A stretch of 64,000 nucleotides of DNA from Mycobacterium marinum (GCF_003391395.1 NZ_CP024190.1:2232001-2296000), one strand, 5' to 3'. Counted from the first letter of the stretch, positions 17,615 through 27,352 are shown. Made by a program: numbers and translations. The notes: generated by a model from the letters alone, not told the origin.

Positions 17615-18430
17615 ATGGCCAATCCGTTCGTCAAAGCGTGGAAGTACCTCATGGCGCTGTTCAACTCCAAGATTGACGAGCACGCCGACCCCAAAGTGCA
17701 GATTCAGCAGGCTATTGAGGAAGCCCAGCGCACCCATCAGGCGCTGACCCAACAGGCCGCACAGGTGATCGGCAACCAGCGCCAGCTGGAGATGCGCCTC
17801 AACCGCCAGCTGGCCGACATCGAAAAGCTACAGGTCAACGTGCGTCAGGCGCTGACGCTGGCCGACCAGGCCACCGCCGCTGGCGACGCGGCCAAGGCGG
17901 TCGAGTACAACAACGCCGCCGAGGCGTTTGCCGCCCAGCTGGTGACCGCTGAGCAGAGCGTCGAAGACCTCAAAGCGCTGCACGACCAGGCCCTCAATGC
18001 CGCGGCTCAGGCCAAGCGGGCAGTCGAGCAGAACTCGATGGTGCTGCAGCAGAAGATCGCCGAACGCACCAAGCTGCTCAGCCAGCTGGAGCAGGCAAAG
18101 ATGCAAGAGCAGGTCAGCTCATCGCTGCGGTCGATGAGTGAGCTTGCCGCCCCCGGCAACGTCCCCAGCCTCGATGAGGTGCGGGACAAGATCGAACGCC
18201 GGTATGCCACCGCACTCGGTCAGGCCGAACTCGCCCAAAGTTCGGTGCAGGGCCGCATGCTCGAAGTTCAGCAGGCCGGCGTGCAGATGGCCGGTCATTC
18301 CCGGCTGGAACAGATCCGGGCCTCGATGCGCGGCGAGTCGCTGCCGGCGGGGGGCGCAGCCACTCCCGGCGCCACTGGGGCCGCCGAAACCGGTGGGGCG
18401 GTCGCAGAGAAACCTTTTGGTCAGCAGTAG
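17615..18430 (+). CDS. pspA: PspA/IM30 family envelope-stress protein (35-kDa antigen)
   Basis: A 271-residue coiled-coil protein almost wholly alpha-helical, of the PspA/Vipp1/ESCRT-III family. The N-terminal amphipathic helix (NPFVKAWKYLMALFNSKIDEHADP) should bind stressed membrane; long heptads run to about residue 235, followed by a Gly/Ala/Thr-rich tail. ATG at 17615 has a nearby GGCGGAG site. In M. tuberculosis this protein (Rv2744c) binds ClgR and the adjacent membrane protein, giving feedback control. The 157-base gap to clgR shows no promoter pattern that I can support. Confidence 0.95.
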   Translation: MANPFVKAWKYLMALFNSKIDEHADPKVQIQQAIEEAQRTHQALTQQAAQVIGNQRQLEMRLNRQLADIEKLQVNVRQALTLADQATAAGDAAKAVEYNNAAEAFAAQLVTAEQSVEDLKALHDQALNAAAQAKRAVEQNSMVLQQKIAERTKLLSQLEQAKMQEQVSSSLRSMSELAAPGNVPSLDEVRDKIERRYATALGQAELAQSSVQGRMLEVQQAGVQMAGHSRLEQIRASMRGESLPAGGAATPGATGAAETGGAVAEKPFGQQ

Positions 18431-18445
18431 GGCGGAGAGTCTCAC

Positions 18446-19261
18446 ATGGCGGTGAAGTCGGCTCAGCGCGGCCAGCGGCGTGCGTTGCTGCAGCGGGGCC
18501 TCGACTTCGTGGGTGATCTGTCCGACTTCGCCGCCCGCAAGATCAGCGCTGCCACCGATCCGCGAGCTCGCCAGCTGCGCCGCCGCCGCCGCGCGCTGCG
18601 GTGGGCGCTGATCTTCAGCGCCGGCTGCGTCTTTTGGGCCGCGGTGACGGCGGTGCTGGCAGCGTGGGGCTGGTTCGCGTTGCTGCTGCAGATCACCGGA
18701 GCGATCGCGGTGGTGCAGGTGATTCCCGCGACGTTGCTGTTCTTCCGCTACTACTGGCTGCGGTCGGAGCCCTTGCCGTCACAGCGGCCGACCACCACCC
18801 GGCGGTTGCCGCCGATGGGTTCGGCCGCCCGCCCCGCGATGGCCGCCCTGGGCGCCTCCGAACGTGGATTCTTTTCGCTGTTGGGTGTAATGGAACGGGG
18901 TGCGCTGGTACCTGCGGCCGAAATCCAGGACCTGACCGATGCGGCCAACCACAGCGCCGCGGCGATGGCCGCCACGGCTGCCCAGGTGGTATCGATGGAG
19001 CGGGCGGCGCAGTATTCGGAATCCTCGCGTGGCCAACTGGTGCCCACCATCAATGCCTTTACCGCCCAACTAGGCGCCGGCGTGCGTCAGTACAACGAGA
19101 TGGTGACCGCGGCAGCGCAATTGGTTTCGTCGGCCAACGGTGCCACCGTGGCCGAGGCGGTGTCGCAGCAGCGCTACCGCCACGAACTGGTCGGAGCTAC
19201 CGATCGCCTGGCCGGCTGGGCGCAGGCCTTCGACGAACTGGGTGGGTTACCGCGCCGCTAA
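18446..19261 (+). CDS. pspM: PspA-associated membrane protein PspM
   Basis: A 271-residue membrane protein following pspA by 15 bases. The basic N-terminus is followed by two hydrophobic helices (ALIFSAGCVFWAAVTAVLAAWGWFALLLQITGAIAVVQVIPATLLFF, about residues 52-98, written here as two adjoining segments), then an alanine-rich helical cytoplasmic domain with PTINAFTAQLGAGVRQYNEMVTAA. It matches Rv2743c in position and pattern. In M. tuberculosis a third psp gene (Rv2742c, pspN) follows; here the next gene is convergent ephG, so the operon is shorter. Confidence 0.88.
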   Translation: MAVKSAQRGQRRALLQRGLDFVGDLSDFAARKISAATDPRARQLRRRRRALRWALIFSAGCVFWAAVTAVLAAWGWFALLLQITGAIAVVQVIPATLLFFRYYWLRSEPLPSQRPTTTRRLPPMGSAARPAMAALGASERGFFSLLGVMERGALVPAAEIQDLTDAANHSAAAMAATAAQVVSMERAAQYSESSRGQLVPTINAFTAQLGAGVRQYNEMVTAAAQLVSSANGATVAEAVSQQRYRHELVGATDRLAGWAQAFDELGGLPRR

Positions 19262-19269
19262 GTGTGCAC

Positions 19270-19701
19270 CTACATGCGTGCCTTCAGCGCTGGGATCACC
19301 GCGCCGGCCACCCCGCGCAGCAATGCCTTGGTCATGTCGTAGAAATCGAAGTAGTCGCGCCACAGCGTGATGCGCCCGTCGTGCACCTCGAACACGCCGC
19401 AGACCCAGAACTGAATTCGCAGCGGGCCGAGAATCAATGCATCGGTGCGTTCGGTGAGTACGGCGGCGCCATCGGCGGCGGCGCGATGGATCTTCACCTC
19501 GAACCCCATGCGCCCGTCCATCTGGCGAAATAGCCGCATCGCCCGGCTCCGGCCACGGATCGTCGGCAGTCCGACGTTCTGGTACACCAGGTGGTCGTCT
19601 AGGACCGCGTTCGCCGCTTCGTAGTCCGCGTCCTGAAGCGCACTCAGAAAGCCCTCGACCGTGCGGATGTTGTCGGTGCTTGTTTGAGTCAGCTCGGTCA
19701 T
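19270..19701 (-). CDS. ephG: Limonene-1,2-epoxide hydrolase family protein EphG
   Basis: A 143-residue protein of the limonene-epoxide hydrolase family (NTF2-like fold), which opens epoxides of cholesterol-like or fatty substrates. The catalytic R and D sit in LTERTDALILG and the second Asp in LWRDYFDFYD, with WVCGVFEVHDGRI between; together these form the Asp-Arg-Asp triad. The frame is open to 19950, but ATG at 19701 (MTELTQTSTD) matches the family length. The gene is convergent with pspM and divergent from a glycosyltransferase. No PE_PGRS gene adjoins it, in contrast to M. tuberculosis. Confidence 0.9.
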   Translation of the reverse strand: MTELTQTSTDNIRTVEGFLSALQDADYEAANAVLDDHLVYQNVGLPTIRGRSRAMRLFRQMDGRMGFEVKIHRAAADGAAVLTERTDALILGPLRIQFWVCGVFEVHDGRITLWRDYFDFYDMTKALLRGVAGAVIPALKARM

Positions 19702-19774
19702 GGTTGCCAGCGTAGGCGAGCGGGGGCGACTGCGGTGGCTGGGCACTGGCTGGGCGCTGTGGCAGGGTAGGGCG

Positions 19775-20941
19775 GTGCGTATCGCAGTGGTCGCCGGGCC
19801 GGATCCCGGGCATTCCTTTCCCGCGATTGCGCTGTGCCGACGCTTTTTGGCGGCCGGCGATACTCCGACGCTGTTGACCGGCGTGGAGTGGTTGGATACC
19901 GCTCGGGCAGCCGGCGTTGACGCGATTGAGTTGGCGGGGCTGGTCGCCACCGACGAGGATCTGGATGCCGGTGCCAGGATTCATCGCAGGGCCGCTCAGA
20001 TGGCCCTGCTCAACGCTCCGGCGCTGTCCGACCTGGCGCCCGACCTGGTGGTGTCCGACGTGATCACCGCCTGCGGGGGAATGGCGGCCGAGCGGTTGGG
20101 GATCCCCTGGATCGAGCTCAACCCGCATCCGCTGTATCGGCCGTCGAAAGGCCTGCCGCCGATCGGCAGCGGTCTGGCGCCGGGCACCGGAATTCGCGGC
20201 CGGCTGCGCGACACCACCATGCGGGCGCTGACGGCGCGGTCCTGGCGTGCGGGCCTGCGACAGCGCGCCGCCGTGCGGGCCGAGATCGGCCTGGCAGAAC
20301 ATGATCCGGGCCCGCTGCGGCGATTGATCGCCACGCTGCCCGCCCTTGAGGTGCCGCGTCCGGACTGGCCTGCCGAGGCGATCGTGGTTGGCCCGTTGCA
20401 CTTCGAACCGACCGATCAGCTGCTGAAAGTCCCTGCCGGTTCGGGTCCGGTGCTGGTCATCGCGCCGTCCACGGCATTGTCCGGAACCGCCGGACTGGCC
20501 GAAGTTGCGCTGGAGTCGCTGATTCCGGGCGACACGCTGCCGTCGGGATCGCGGCTGGTGGTCTCCCGGCTCGGCGGCGACGATCTGGTGACACCGTCGT
20601 GGGCGGCGGTCGGCCTGGGCAGCCAGGCCGAGCTGTTGACCCACGCCGACGTGGTGATCTGCGGCGGCGGTCATGGGATGGTCTCCAAGACGTTGCTGGC
20701 CGGGGTGCCCCTGGTGGTGGTTCCCGGCGGCGGGGACCAGTGGGAGATAGCCAATCGCGTGGTACGCCAGGGCAGCGCTCGGCTGATCCGGCCGCTGGGC
20801 GCTGATGCGCTGGCGGCCGCGGTGAATGAGGTACTGTCGTCGCCCGGTTACCGGGAGGCGGCGCAACGGGCCGCCGCCAGCATTGCCGACGTGGCCGATC
20901 CGGTGCAGGTCTGCCACGAAGCGCTGGCGCTTGCGGGATGA
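19775..20941 (+). CDS. UDP-glycosyltransferase-like protein (GT1/MGT type)
   Basis: A 388-residue glycosyltransferase with a GT-B fold. The N-terminus RIAVVAGPDPGHSFPAIALCRRFLAAGDTPTLLT is the acceptor-domain start typical of macrolide or sterol glycosyltransferases; the C-terminal donor motif is LTHADVVICGGGHGMVSKTLLAGVPLVVVPGGGDQWEIA, where the usual HGGxGT is altered to GGGHGM. GTG at 19775 gives 388 residues, the length I recall for Rv2739c. The acceptor is unknown, and the changed donor motif leaves activity uncertain. The stop overlaps the next frame; a small DUF3046 gene follows. Confidence 0.82.
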   Translation: MRIAVVAGPDPGHSFPAIALCRRFLAAGDTPTLLTGVEWLDTARAAGVDAIELAGLVATDEDLDAGARIHRRAAQMALLNAPALSDLAPDLVVSDVITACGGMAAERLGIPWIELNPHPLYRPSKGLPPIGSGLAPGTGIRGRLRDTTMRALTARSWRAGLRQRAAVRAEIGLAEHDPGPLRRLIATLPALEVPRPDWPAEAIVVGPLHFEPTDQLLKVPAGSGPVLVIAPSTALSGTAGLAEVALESLIPGDTLPSGSRLVVSRLGGDDLVTPSWAAVGLGSQAELLTHADVVICGGGHGMVSKTLLAGVPLVVVPGGGDQWEIANRVVRQGSARLIRPLGADALAAAVNEVLSSPGYREAAQRAAASIADVADPVQVCHEALALAG

Positions 20942-20976
20942 CCGGATTGGCTGGCCGGCCCAGTATGTTGGCTGGC

Positions 20977-21171
20977 GTGCGGCTGACAGAGTTTCACGAG
21001 CGGATCACGCTGCGGTTTGGTGCCGCCTACGGCGCATCGGTTCTGGTCGACCACGTCTTGACGGGCTTCGACGGCCGGACCGCAGCCCAGGCGATCGAGG
21101 CGGGTGTGGAGCCTCGCGACGTGTGGCGGGCGTTGTGCGCTGACTTCGATGTTCCCCGTGAGCAGTGGTGA
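20977..21171 (+). CDS. DUF3046 family small protein
   Basis: A 64-residue protein, VRLTEFHERITLRFGAAYG followed by ASVLVDHVLTGFDGRTAAQAIEAG and ending PREQW. It is the conserved actinobacterial DUF3046 protein that precedes recA in many species (Rv2738c by order). No function is known; there is no signal peptide, metal motif or membrane helix. GTG at 20977 was chosen because an upstream ATG at 20938 lies inside the glycosyltransferase gene. Confidence 0.88.
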   Translation: MRLTEFHERITLRFGAAYGASVLVDHVLTGFDGRTAAQAIEAGVEPRDVWRALCADFDVPREQW

Positions 21172-21178
21172 TCTAGGC

Positions 21179-21194
21179 GCCCGCTAAAGCGGGC
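21179..21194. terminator. Hairpin between DUF3046 and the iron-sulfur gene
   Basis: GCCCGC (21179-21184) and GCGGGC (21189-21194) form a 6-bp stem with loop TAAA, inside which the stop codon of the minus-strand gene lies. It could end both convergent transcripts; a weak call because the stem is short. Confidence 0.4.
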
Positions 21195-21909
21195 AGTCGC
21201 CGCATTTCCCCGCGCCGGGCAGGCGGTAGTAGAGACAGCAACTGTTGCGCCGGAAGCTCAGATCGGCGCCTGCGATCACCCCTGATCCGGCCAGGCGGCC
21301 CATGCTCAGCAACTCGGCGGTGGTGCTGGCTACGGACTGGCGCAAGTCCGGTCGCGCCGAGATCAGCGCGCGTGACGCCCCGACGAGCGCCGACGCGATG
21401 TTGCCGGACAGCAGCGCGGGCGCCAACTTGGCGCGCAGGCCCGCTGCGAACGGTTCCATGTGGTCCTCGATGACGACGCGATACAACAATTCCGGGGACG
21501 GTGCGGCGGGCTCACCGATGGGTTCGGGCAGCCGCAGCAGCGCGGCGTTGTCGGCACGCTGCAGGTTGGTCAGGTCGGGAACTACGCCCTGGCTCAAGAC
21601 GCATGCGAGCACTGGTGACCACAGCCGGGCGGCATGGCCGAGATGCACCAGGGATGCGCCGATTCGCACCTCTGGCGCGCCATAGCGCTCGATGGTGGCG
21701 TCGATCAAGTCCGAGAACCCGTTGGCATAGGCCTGGGTGACCGGATGCCATCCCGTTGGGTCGCCGCCCACGGTCAGCCCGAAAAAACCTCCGTAGGAGG
21801 CGATTTCGGCCAGCTCGGCGGAGATGTTCATGCGTCCATCGGTAGCCGATATTGCCACACGCGGCGTGTCGAAACTTGAATCGAACAGATGTTCGGCTAC
21901 TGTGGTCAT
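21184..21909 (-). CDS. FhuF-like (2Fe-2S) protein, ferric-iron reductase family
   Basis: A 241-residue protein that ends with the motif CCLYYRLPGAGKCGDCPL, i.e. C-C-x10-C-x2-C, which binds the unusual [2Fe-2S] cluster of FhuF-type ferric siderophore reductases. The N-terminal part is a variable domain (FGLTVGGDPTGWHPV, then VRIGASLVHLGHAARLWSPVLAC). It would reduce ferric siderophores such as carboxymycobactin in the cytosol; this is inference from the family. ATG at 21909 was chosen; the frame is open to 22032 but that would enter recA. The gene starts 93 bases from recA, and the recA SOS box lies inside its first codons, so the two may influence each other. Confidence 0.8.
   Translation of the reverse strand: MTTVAEHLFDSSFDTPRVAISATDGRMNISAELAEIASYGGFFGLTVGGDPTGWHPVTQAYANGFSDLIDATIERYGAPEVRIGASLVHLGHAARLWSPVLACVLSQGVVPDLTNLQRADNAALLRLPEPIGEPAAPSPELLYRVVIEDHMEPFAAGLRAKLAPALLSGNIASALVGASRALISARPDLRQSVASTTAELLSMGRLAGSGVIAGADLSFRRNSCCLYYRLPGAGKCGDCPL
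21881..21896. promoter_or_regulatory. SOS (LexA) box for recA
   Basis: TCGAACAGATGTTCGG matches the mycobacterial LexA box TCGAAC-N4-GTTCGA at 11 of 12 defined positions. It lies inside the start of the divergent iron-sulfur gene, 106 bases before the recA ATG. Confidence 0.85.
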
Positions 21910-21926
21910 CACTCGAAGACGCGATC

Positions 21927-21948
21927 TGTCGGTGGCCTTCTTTAGTGT
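21927..21948 (+). promoter_or_regulatory. LexA-independent (RecA-NDp/PafBC) promoter of recA
   Basis: TGTCGGTG (21927-21934), eight bases, then TAGTGT (21943-21948) matches the published mycobacterial pattern tTGTCRgtg-N8-TAnnnT for DNA-damage promoters that need PafBC and not LexA. It lies 54 bases before the recA ATG. Confidence 0.85.
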
Positions 21949-22001
21949 CACAGCCAACCGACCGATACCGGTCATCGAACACCGACTATAGGAGAGGCAC
22001 G

Positions 22002-23042
<1,041 letters not shown>

Positions 23043-23560
23043 GCCATCTCGCGAAGAGCAGGCGCGGGCGTTATGCCTGCGCCTGCTCACCGCGCGATCC
23101 CGGACTCGGGCAGAGTTGGCCGGTCAGCTGGCGAAACGTGGCTACCCCGAGGACGTCGGCGATCGCGTGCTGGATCGGCTTACCGCGGTAGGTCTGGTCG
23201 ACGACGCCGACTTTGCCGCGGACTGGGTGCAATCCCGTCGGGCCAATGCGGGAAAGAGCAGGCGCGCACTGGCCGCTGAGCTGCAGGCCAAGGGGGTCGA
23301 CCAGGATGTGATCGGCACCGCGCTGGCCGGACTCGACGCGGGTGCCGAGCGAGGCAGGGCCGAGCAACTCGTCAGGACCAAGCTCAGGCGCGAAAAGCTG
23401 ACCGAGGATGACGCCCGGGTGACCCGCAGATTGGTGGCGATGCTGGCGCGTCGTGGCTACAGCCAGACTGTGGCGTGCGAGGTGGTCGTCGCAGAACTGG
23501 CCGCCGAACGAGATCGCCGGCGGGTCTAGCCCGACTCCGTCCGGGAGGGGCTCGGCCACC

Positions 23561-23579
23561 GGCCGACACGCTGTCGGCC
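23561..23579 (+). terminator. Hairpin ending the recA-recX operon
   Basis: GGCCGACA (23561-23568) and TGTCGGCC (23572-23579) are a perfect 8-bp stem with a CGC loop, 32 bases after the recX stop and before miaB. No U-tract follows, as in I-shaped mycobacterial terminators. Confidence 0.55.
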
Positions 23580-23603
23580 AGCCGGCCGCCGTACCATGGC
23601 CCC

Positions 23604-25202
23604 GTGACTTCGACGGTGGCGCACGGCGCCGGGTCTGCCGGCCCGGTCGATGATGCTGAGCCCATGTCGGCGCGCACGTATCAGGTCCGCACCTACGGCT
23701 GCCAGATGAATGTCCACGACTCCGAACGAATGGCGGGCCTGCTCGAAGCCGCCGGCTACCGTCGTGCGGCCGAGGGCACCGATGCCGATGTCGTGGTCTT
23801 CAACACCTGCGCGGTACGGGAAAACGCCGACAACAAGCTCTACGGCAACCTCAGCCACCTGGCCCCGCGCAAGCGCACCAGTCCGGACATGCAAATCGCC
23901 GTCGGTGGTTGCTTGGCCCAGAAAGACCGCGACGCGCTGCTGCGCAAAGCGCCCTGGGTTGACGTGGTTTTCGGTACCCATAACATCGGGTCGTTGCCCG
24001 CGCTGCTCGACCGCGCCCGGCACAACCGGGTGGCCCAGGTGGAGATCGCCGAGGCGCTGCAGCAGTTCCCGTCGTCGCTGCCGAGCGCCCGCGAGTCTGC
24101 GTACGCCGCTTGGGTATCGATCTCGGTCGGCTGCAACAACACCTGCACCTTCTGCATCGTGCCGTCGCTGCGCGGCAAAGAGATCGATCGCAGCCCGGCC
24201 GACATCCTGGCCGAGGTCCAGTCGCTGGTGGATACCGGTGTAGTCGAGATCACCCTGCTGGGGCAGAACGTCAACGCCTACGGCGTCTCCTTCGCTGACC
24301 CCGCACTGCCGCGCAACCGGGGCGCTTTCGCCGAGTTGCTACGGGCCTGCGGAGACATCGACGGGCTGGAGCGGGTCCGGTTTACCTCGCCGCACCCGGC
24401 CGAGTTCACCGATGACGTCATCGAGGCCATGGCACAAACACCCAACGTGTGCCCCGCCCTGCACATGCCCCTGCAGTCCGGATCGGATCGGGTGTTGCGC
24501 GCGATGCGGCGCTCCTACCGTGCCGAACGCTATCTGGGCATCATCGAGCGGGTTCGGGCTGCCATGCCGCACGCGGCCATCACCACGGATCTGATCGTGG
24601 GATTCCCGGGTGAGACCGAACAGGACTTTGCCGCCACCCTTGATGTGGTGCGGCAGGCCCGGTTCTCGGCCGCGTTCACCTTCCAGTACTCCAAGCGCCC
24701 CGGGACCCCGGCGGCCGAACTCGACGGGCAGTTGCCCAAAGCTGTTGTGCAGGAACGGTATGAGCGGCTCGTCGAGTTGCAGGAGCAAATCTCGCTGGAG
24801 GGCAACCAGGCCATCGTCGGACAGCGCGTCGAGCTGCTGGTGGCCACCGGAGAAGGACGCAAGGACACCCTGACGGCGCGCATGAGCGGCCGGGCGCGCG
24901 ATGGGCGCCTGGTTCACTTCCGCGCCGGTGACGGGCCGGTTCGCCCCGGCGACATCGTCACCGTGGAGGTCACCGACGCCGCTCCGCACCACCTGATTGC
25001 CGACGGGGGCATTCTGGCCCACCGCCGTACCCGTGCCGGTGACGCGCACGCCGACGGACAGACTGTTCGGGGCATCGGGCTGGGCATGCCCGGCATCGGG
25101 CGGCCCGTGGTTCCCGTTGCGGCCGAAGCCACCCCATGCGGATCGGCGGGCGGATGCGGATCGGCGGACGGGGCTGGATCTAGCGCGGGTGACCCGCAAT
25201 GA
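23604..25202 (+). CDS. miaB: tRNA-2-methylthio-N6-dimethylallyladenosine synthase MiaB
   Basis: A 532-residue radical-SAM methylthiotransferase that modifies A37 of tRNAs reading UNN codons, after MiaA has added the isopentenyl group. The N-terminal domain has the three Cys ligands of the auxiliary cluster (YGCQMN, NTCAVRENA, GGCLAQ); the radical-SAM cluster motif is CNNTCTFC; a TRAM RNA-binding domain follows (GEGRKDTLTARMSGR). GTG at 23604 is preferred; ATG at 23664 would give 512 residues. The C-terminal tail after the TRAM domain is a Gly/Ser/Cys-rich extension not needed by the family and built by an 18-bp tandem repeat. Confidence 0.95.
   Translation: MTSTVAHGAGSAGPVDDAEPMSARTYQVRTYGCQMNVHDSERMAGLLEAAGYRRAAEGTDADVVVFNTCAVRENADNKLYGNLSHLAPRKRTSPDMQIAVGGCLAQKDRDALLRKAPWVDVVFGTHNIGSLPALLDRARHNRVAQVEIAEALQQFPSSLPSARESAYAAWVSISVGCNNTCTFCIVPSLRGKEIDRSPADILAEVQSLVDTGVVEITLLGQNVNAYGVSFADPALPRNRGAFAELLRACGDIDGLERVRFTSPHPAEFTDDVIEAMAQTPNVCPALHMPLQSGSDRVLRAMRRSYRAERYLGIIERVRAAMPHAAITTDLIVGFPGETEQDFAATLDVVRQARFSAAFTFQYSKRPGTPAAELDGQLPKAVVQERYERLVELQEQISLEGNQAIVGQRVELLVATGEGRKDTLTARMSGRARDGRLVHFRAGDGPVRPGDIVTVEVTDAAPHHLIADGGILAHRRTRAGDAHADGQTVRGIGLGMPGIGRPVVPVAAEATPCGSAGGCGSADGAGSSAGDPQ
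25136..25171 (+). repeat. 18-bp tandem repeat in the miaB tail
   Basis: Two adjoining 18-base units (25136-25153 and 25154-25171) share 17 of 18 bases, ATGCGGATCGGCGGGCGG in the first. They encode two copies of a CGSAGG/CGSADG peptide. The copy number could differ among strains. Confidence 0.8.
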
Positions 25203-25810
25203 ACGGAGAGGTTGACGTGGCGGATTTCGACGCCTACCGGTCTGAAATCGAGGCGGCAGAACGCCGGGTGGCGCGTGAGATCGACCCCGGCGCCAGAGCT
25301 TTGGTCGTCGCGATCCTCGTGTTCGTGCTGCTGGGGTCGTTCATCCTGCCGCACACCGGAAACGTGCGCGGATGGGATGTGCTGTTCAGCAGCAATGGGG
25401 CCACCGACGCCGCGGTGACGCTGCCGTCGCAGGTGTTCGCCTGGTTGACACTGGTATTCGGCGTGGGCTTCTCGATGCTGGCGTTGATGACACGACGCTG
25501 GACGCTGGCGTGGGTGGCCCTGGCGGGTTCGGCGTTGGCCAGTGGCACCGGGCTGTTGGCGGTGTGGTCGCGCCAGACCGTGGCCGCGGGTCAACCGGGT
25601 CCGGGCGTCGGGCTCATCGTGTCTTGGATCGCGGTGATCCTGTTGACGTTTCACTGGGCACGGGTGGTGTGGCAGCGCACGATAGTGCAGCTTGCCGCGG
25701 AAGAGCAGCGTCGTCGCGTGGTCGCCGAACAACAGTCGCAGACCTTGTTGGACAGCTTCAACACACCCGATGAGTCAGACGGGACCGCGGCCGAAAAAGA
25801 CCAGGACTAG
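25199..25810 (+). CDS. Conserved membrane protein, Rv2732c-like
   Basis: A 203-residue protein with four hydrophobic segments (about residues 33-50, 78-96, 102-120, 135-152) flanked by an N-terminal acidic helix and a C-terminal coiled, Glu/Arg/Gln-rich tail (LAAEEQRRRVVAEQQSQT). No signal peptide or catalytic motif is present and I do not recognise a function. The ATG at 25199 overlaps the miaB stop (ATGA), so translation is coupled. It ends tail-to-tail with the DUF349 gene, with overlapping stop codons. Confidence 0.82.
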   Translation: MNGEVDVADFDAYRSEIEAAERRVAREIDPGARALVVAILVFVLLGSFILPHTGNVRGWDVLFSSNGATDAAVTLPSQVFAWLTLVFGVGFSMLALMTRRWTLAWVALAGSALASGTGLLAVWSRQTVAAGQPGPGVGLIVSWIAVILLTFHWARVVWQRTIVQLAAEEQRRRVVAEQQSQTLLDSFNTPDESDGTAAEKDQD

Positions 25811-27159
25811 GTTTTGCGGGTCAGCGCGTCGGCCGCGGCTGCCGCCCACTGCCGCCACTGTTCGGCGTTGGCTTTTGCCTGTTCGGCTTCCTTGGTCTTT
25901 CCCGCCGCGGCTGCCTTGGCGGCTTGCTGTTCGAACTGCTCGACTCGGGCCTGGAACTGCTCGGCGCGCGCTTGAGCCTGTGGATCCGACCAATTGGATT
26001 CGCCGGCTTCGCGCACCTTTTTCTCGACCGCGCGCAACCGACGCTCCAATTCGGCGGTGCGCTCGCGGGGCACCCGGCCGATCGCGTCCCACTTGTCGGT
26101 GATGGTGCGAAGCGCTGCTCGCGCGGCGTCGAGGTTGGTGGTGTCGAGCTTCTCCGCCTCGACGAGCAGGGCCTCCTTGGCGGTGGCATTGGCGCGGAAC
26201 TCGGCGTCTCGCTCCGCGGTAGCGGCGTTGCGCGCGGTGAAAAAGGCATCCTGGGCGGCTTTGAAACGACGCCATAACGCGTCGTCGACGTCCTTGCTGG
26301 CGCGTCCCGCCGCTTTCCATTCGGCGAGTAGTTTGCGGAATTCAGCGCTGGTGGGGGCCCAGTCCGTGGAGTCGGACAACTCCTCCGCGCGCTCGCAGAG
26401 CCGCTCTTTGCTCTGCTTGACCCCAGATCGCTCACGGTCGAGTTCGGCGAAATGGGAGCCCCGTCGACGGTTGAAGGTGTCACGGGCCGCCGAGTAGCGC
26501 TTCCACAACGCGTCATCGACCTTGCGGTCCAGGCCGCTGATCGTCTTCCATTCGTCGAGGATCGCGCGCAGCCGGTCGCCGGCGGCCTTCCATTGGGTCG
26601 AGTTGGCGGCCAGTTCCTCAGCCTCGGCGGCCAGCGCCTCTTTGCGCGAGGTCTGGGCGGCCCGATGTTCGTCTCGTTTGGTGCGGTCGGCGACGGCCAT
26701 GCTGTCGGCCTGTTCGCACAGGCTGGCCAGCCTGGTGGCCAGCGCATCGAGGTCCCCGAGCACCGACGCGGTCGGCAGTGTCTCGGCCAGCGCTGCGGCG
26801 TTGGCGCGGATCTTGCGGGCGTCTCCGGTGCCGGCGGCCAGCCGCTCCTCCATGAGCGTGATCTCGGTGTTCAAGTCGTCGAAACGCCTGCCGAAATGCG
26901 CAAATGCGGCCTCGGCGTCCCCGGCCAGCCAGGACCCGACGATGCGCTCGCCGGCGGTGGTGATCAGCCAGACCGTGCCGTCGTCGTCGACACGACCGAA
27001 CCGGTGGGGATCGCTGGGCGCGGATACCACCACCGGATGGGCAGCGGGTCGGGGCGAGGGCCTGGGGCCGGGCCTGGGTCCCGGCCGCGGTCCCGGCCGT
27101 GGGCCGGGGCCCGAAACCGTCGGGTGCAAATCGTTGCCGCGGGGTTCGTCAGCCGTCAT
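25807..27159 (-). CDS. DUF349 domain-containing protein with Pro/Gly/Arg N-terminus
   Basis: A 450-residue protein with four to five DUF349 repeats, each with the pattern WKxxG(R/D)xxxxxDDALWxRFxxAxDxFxxRR, from about residue 150 to 410, and a coiled-coil end (QFQARVEQFEQQAAKAAA). The N-terminal 45 residues are a (GPRP)n tract. A short beta domain with VWLITTAGERIVGSWLAGDAEAAFAHFGRRFDDLNTEI comes next. DUF349 proteins (for example YeaH-like and SRP/ribosome-associated helical proteins) lack a settled function, so none is given. ATG at 27159 gives 450 residues as in Rv2731 (from memory). The stop overlaps that of the convergent membrane gene. Confidence 0.87.
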   Translation of the reverse strand: MTADEPRGNDLHPTVSGPGPRPGPRPGPRPGPRPSPRPAAHPVVVSAPSDPHRFGRVDDDGTVWLITTAGERIVGSWLAGDAEAAFAHFGRRFDDLNTEITLMEERLAAGTGDARKIRANAAALAETLPTASVLGDLDALATRLASLCEQADSMAVADRTKRDEHRAAQTSRKEALAAEAEELAANSTQWKAAGDRLRAILDEWKTISGLDRKVDDALWKRYSAARDTFNRRRGSHFAELDRERSGVKQSKERLCERAEELSDSTDWAPTSAEFRKLLAEWKAAGRASKDVDDALWRRFKAAQDAFFTARNAATAERDAEFRANATAKEALLVEAEKLDTTNLDAARAALRTITDKWDAIGRVPRERTAELERRLRAVEKKVREAGESNWSDPQAQARAEQFQARVEQFEQQAAKAAAAGKTKEAEQAKANAEQWRQWAAAAADALTRKT

Positions 27160-27330
27160 GCGCTCGTCACCTACCCTTTGCACCCTCTGCGCGGTCCGTA
27201 TCCCGCGCACCTGCCGCGCGAAGCGGCACCCAATATCCGATCTGCAGCTCTGATGGGGCCGACGGCTTCACCAGAGGGCACAGACCGGTTCTAACAGTTC
27301 CAACAGTATTGAAGCAGCTTGCCCCGCCAT

Positions 27331-27352
27331 ACACCGACACCTTGGTCGGTGT
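27331..27352 (-). terminator. Hairpin downstream of the kinase gene
   Basis: ACACCGAC (27331-27338) and GTCGGTGT (27345-27352) form a perfect 8-bp stem with a six-base loop in the gap between the kinase gene and the DUF349 gene. It is placed to end kinase transcription. Confidence 0.5.
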
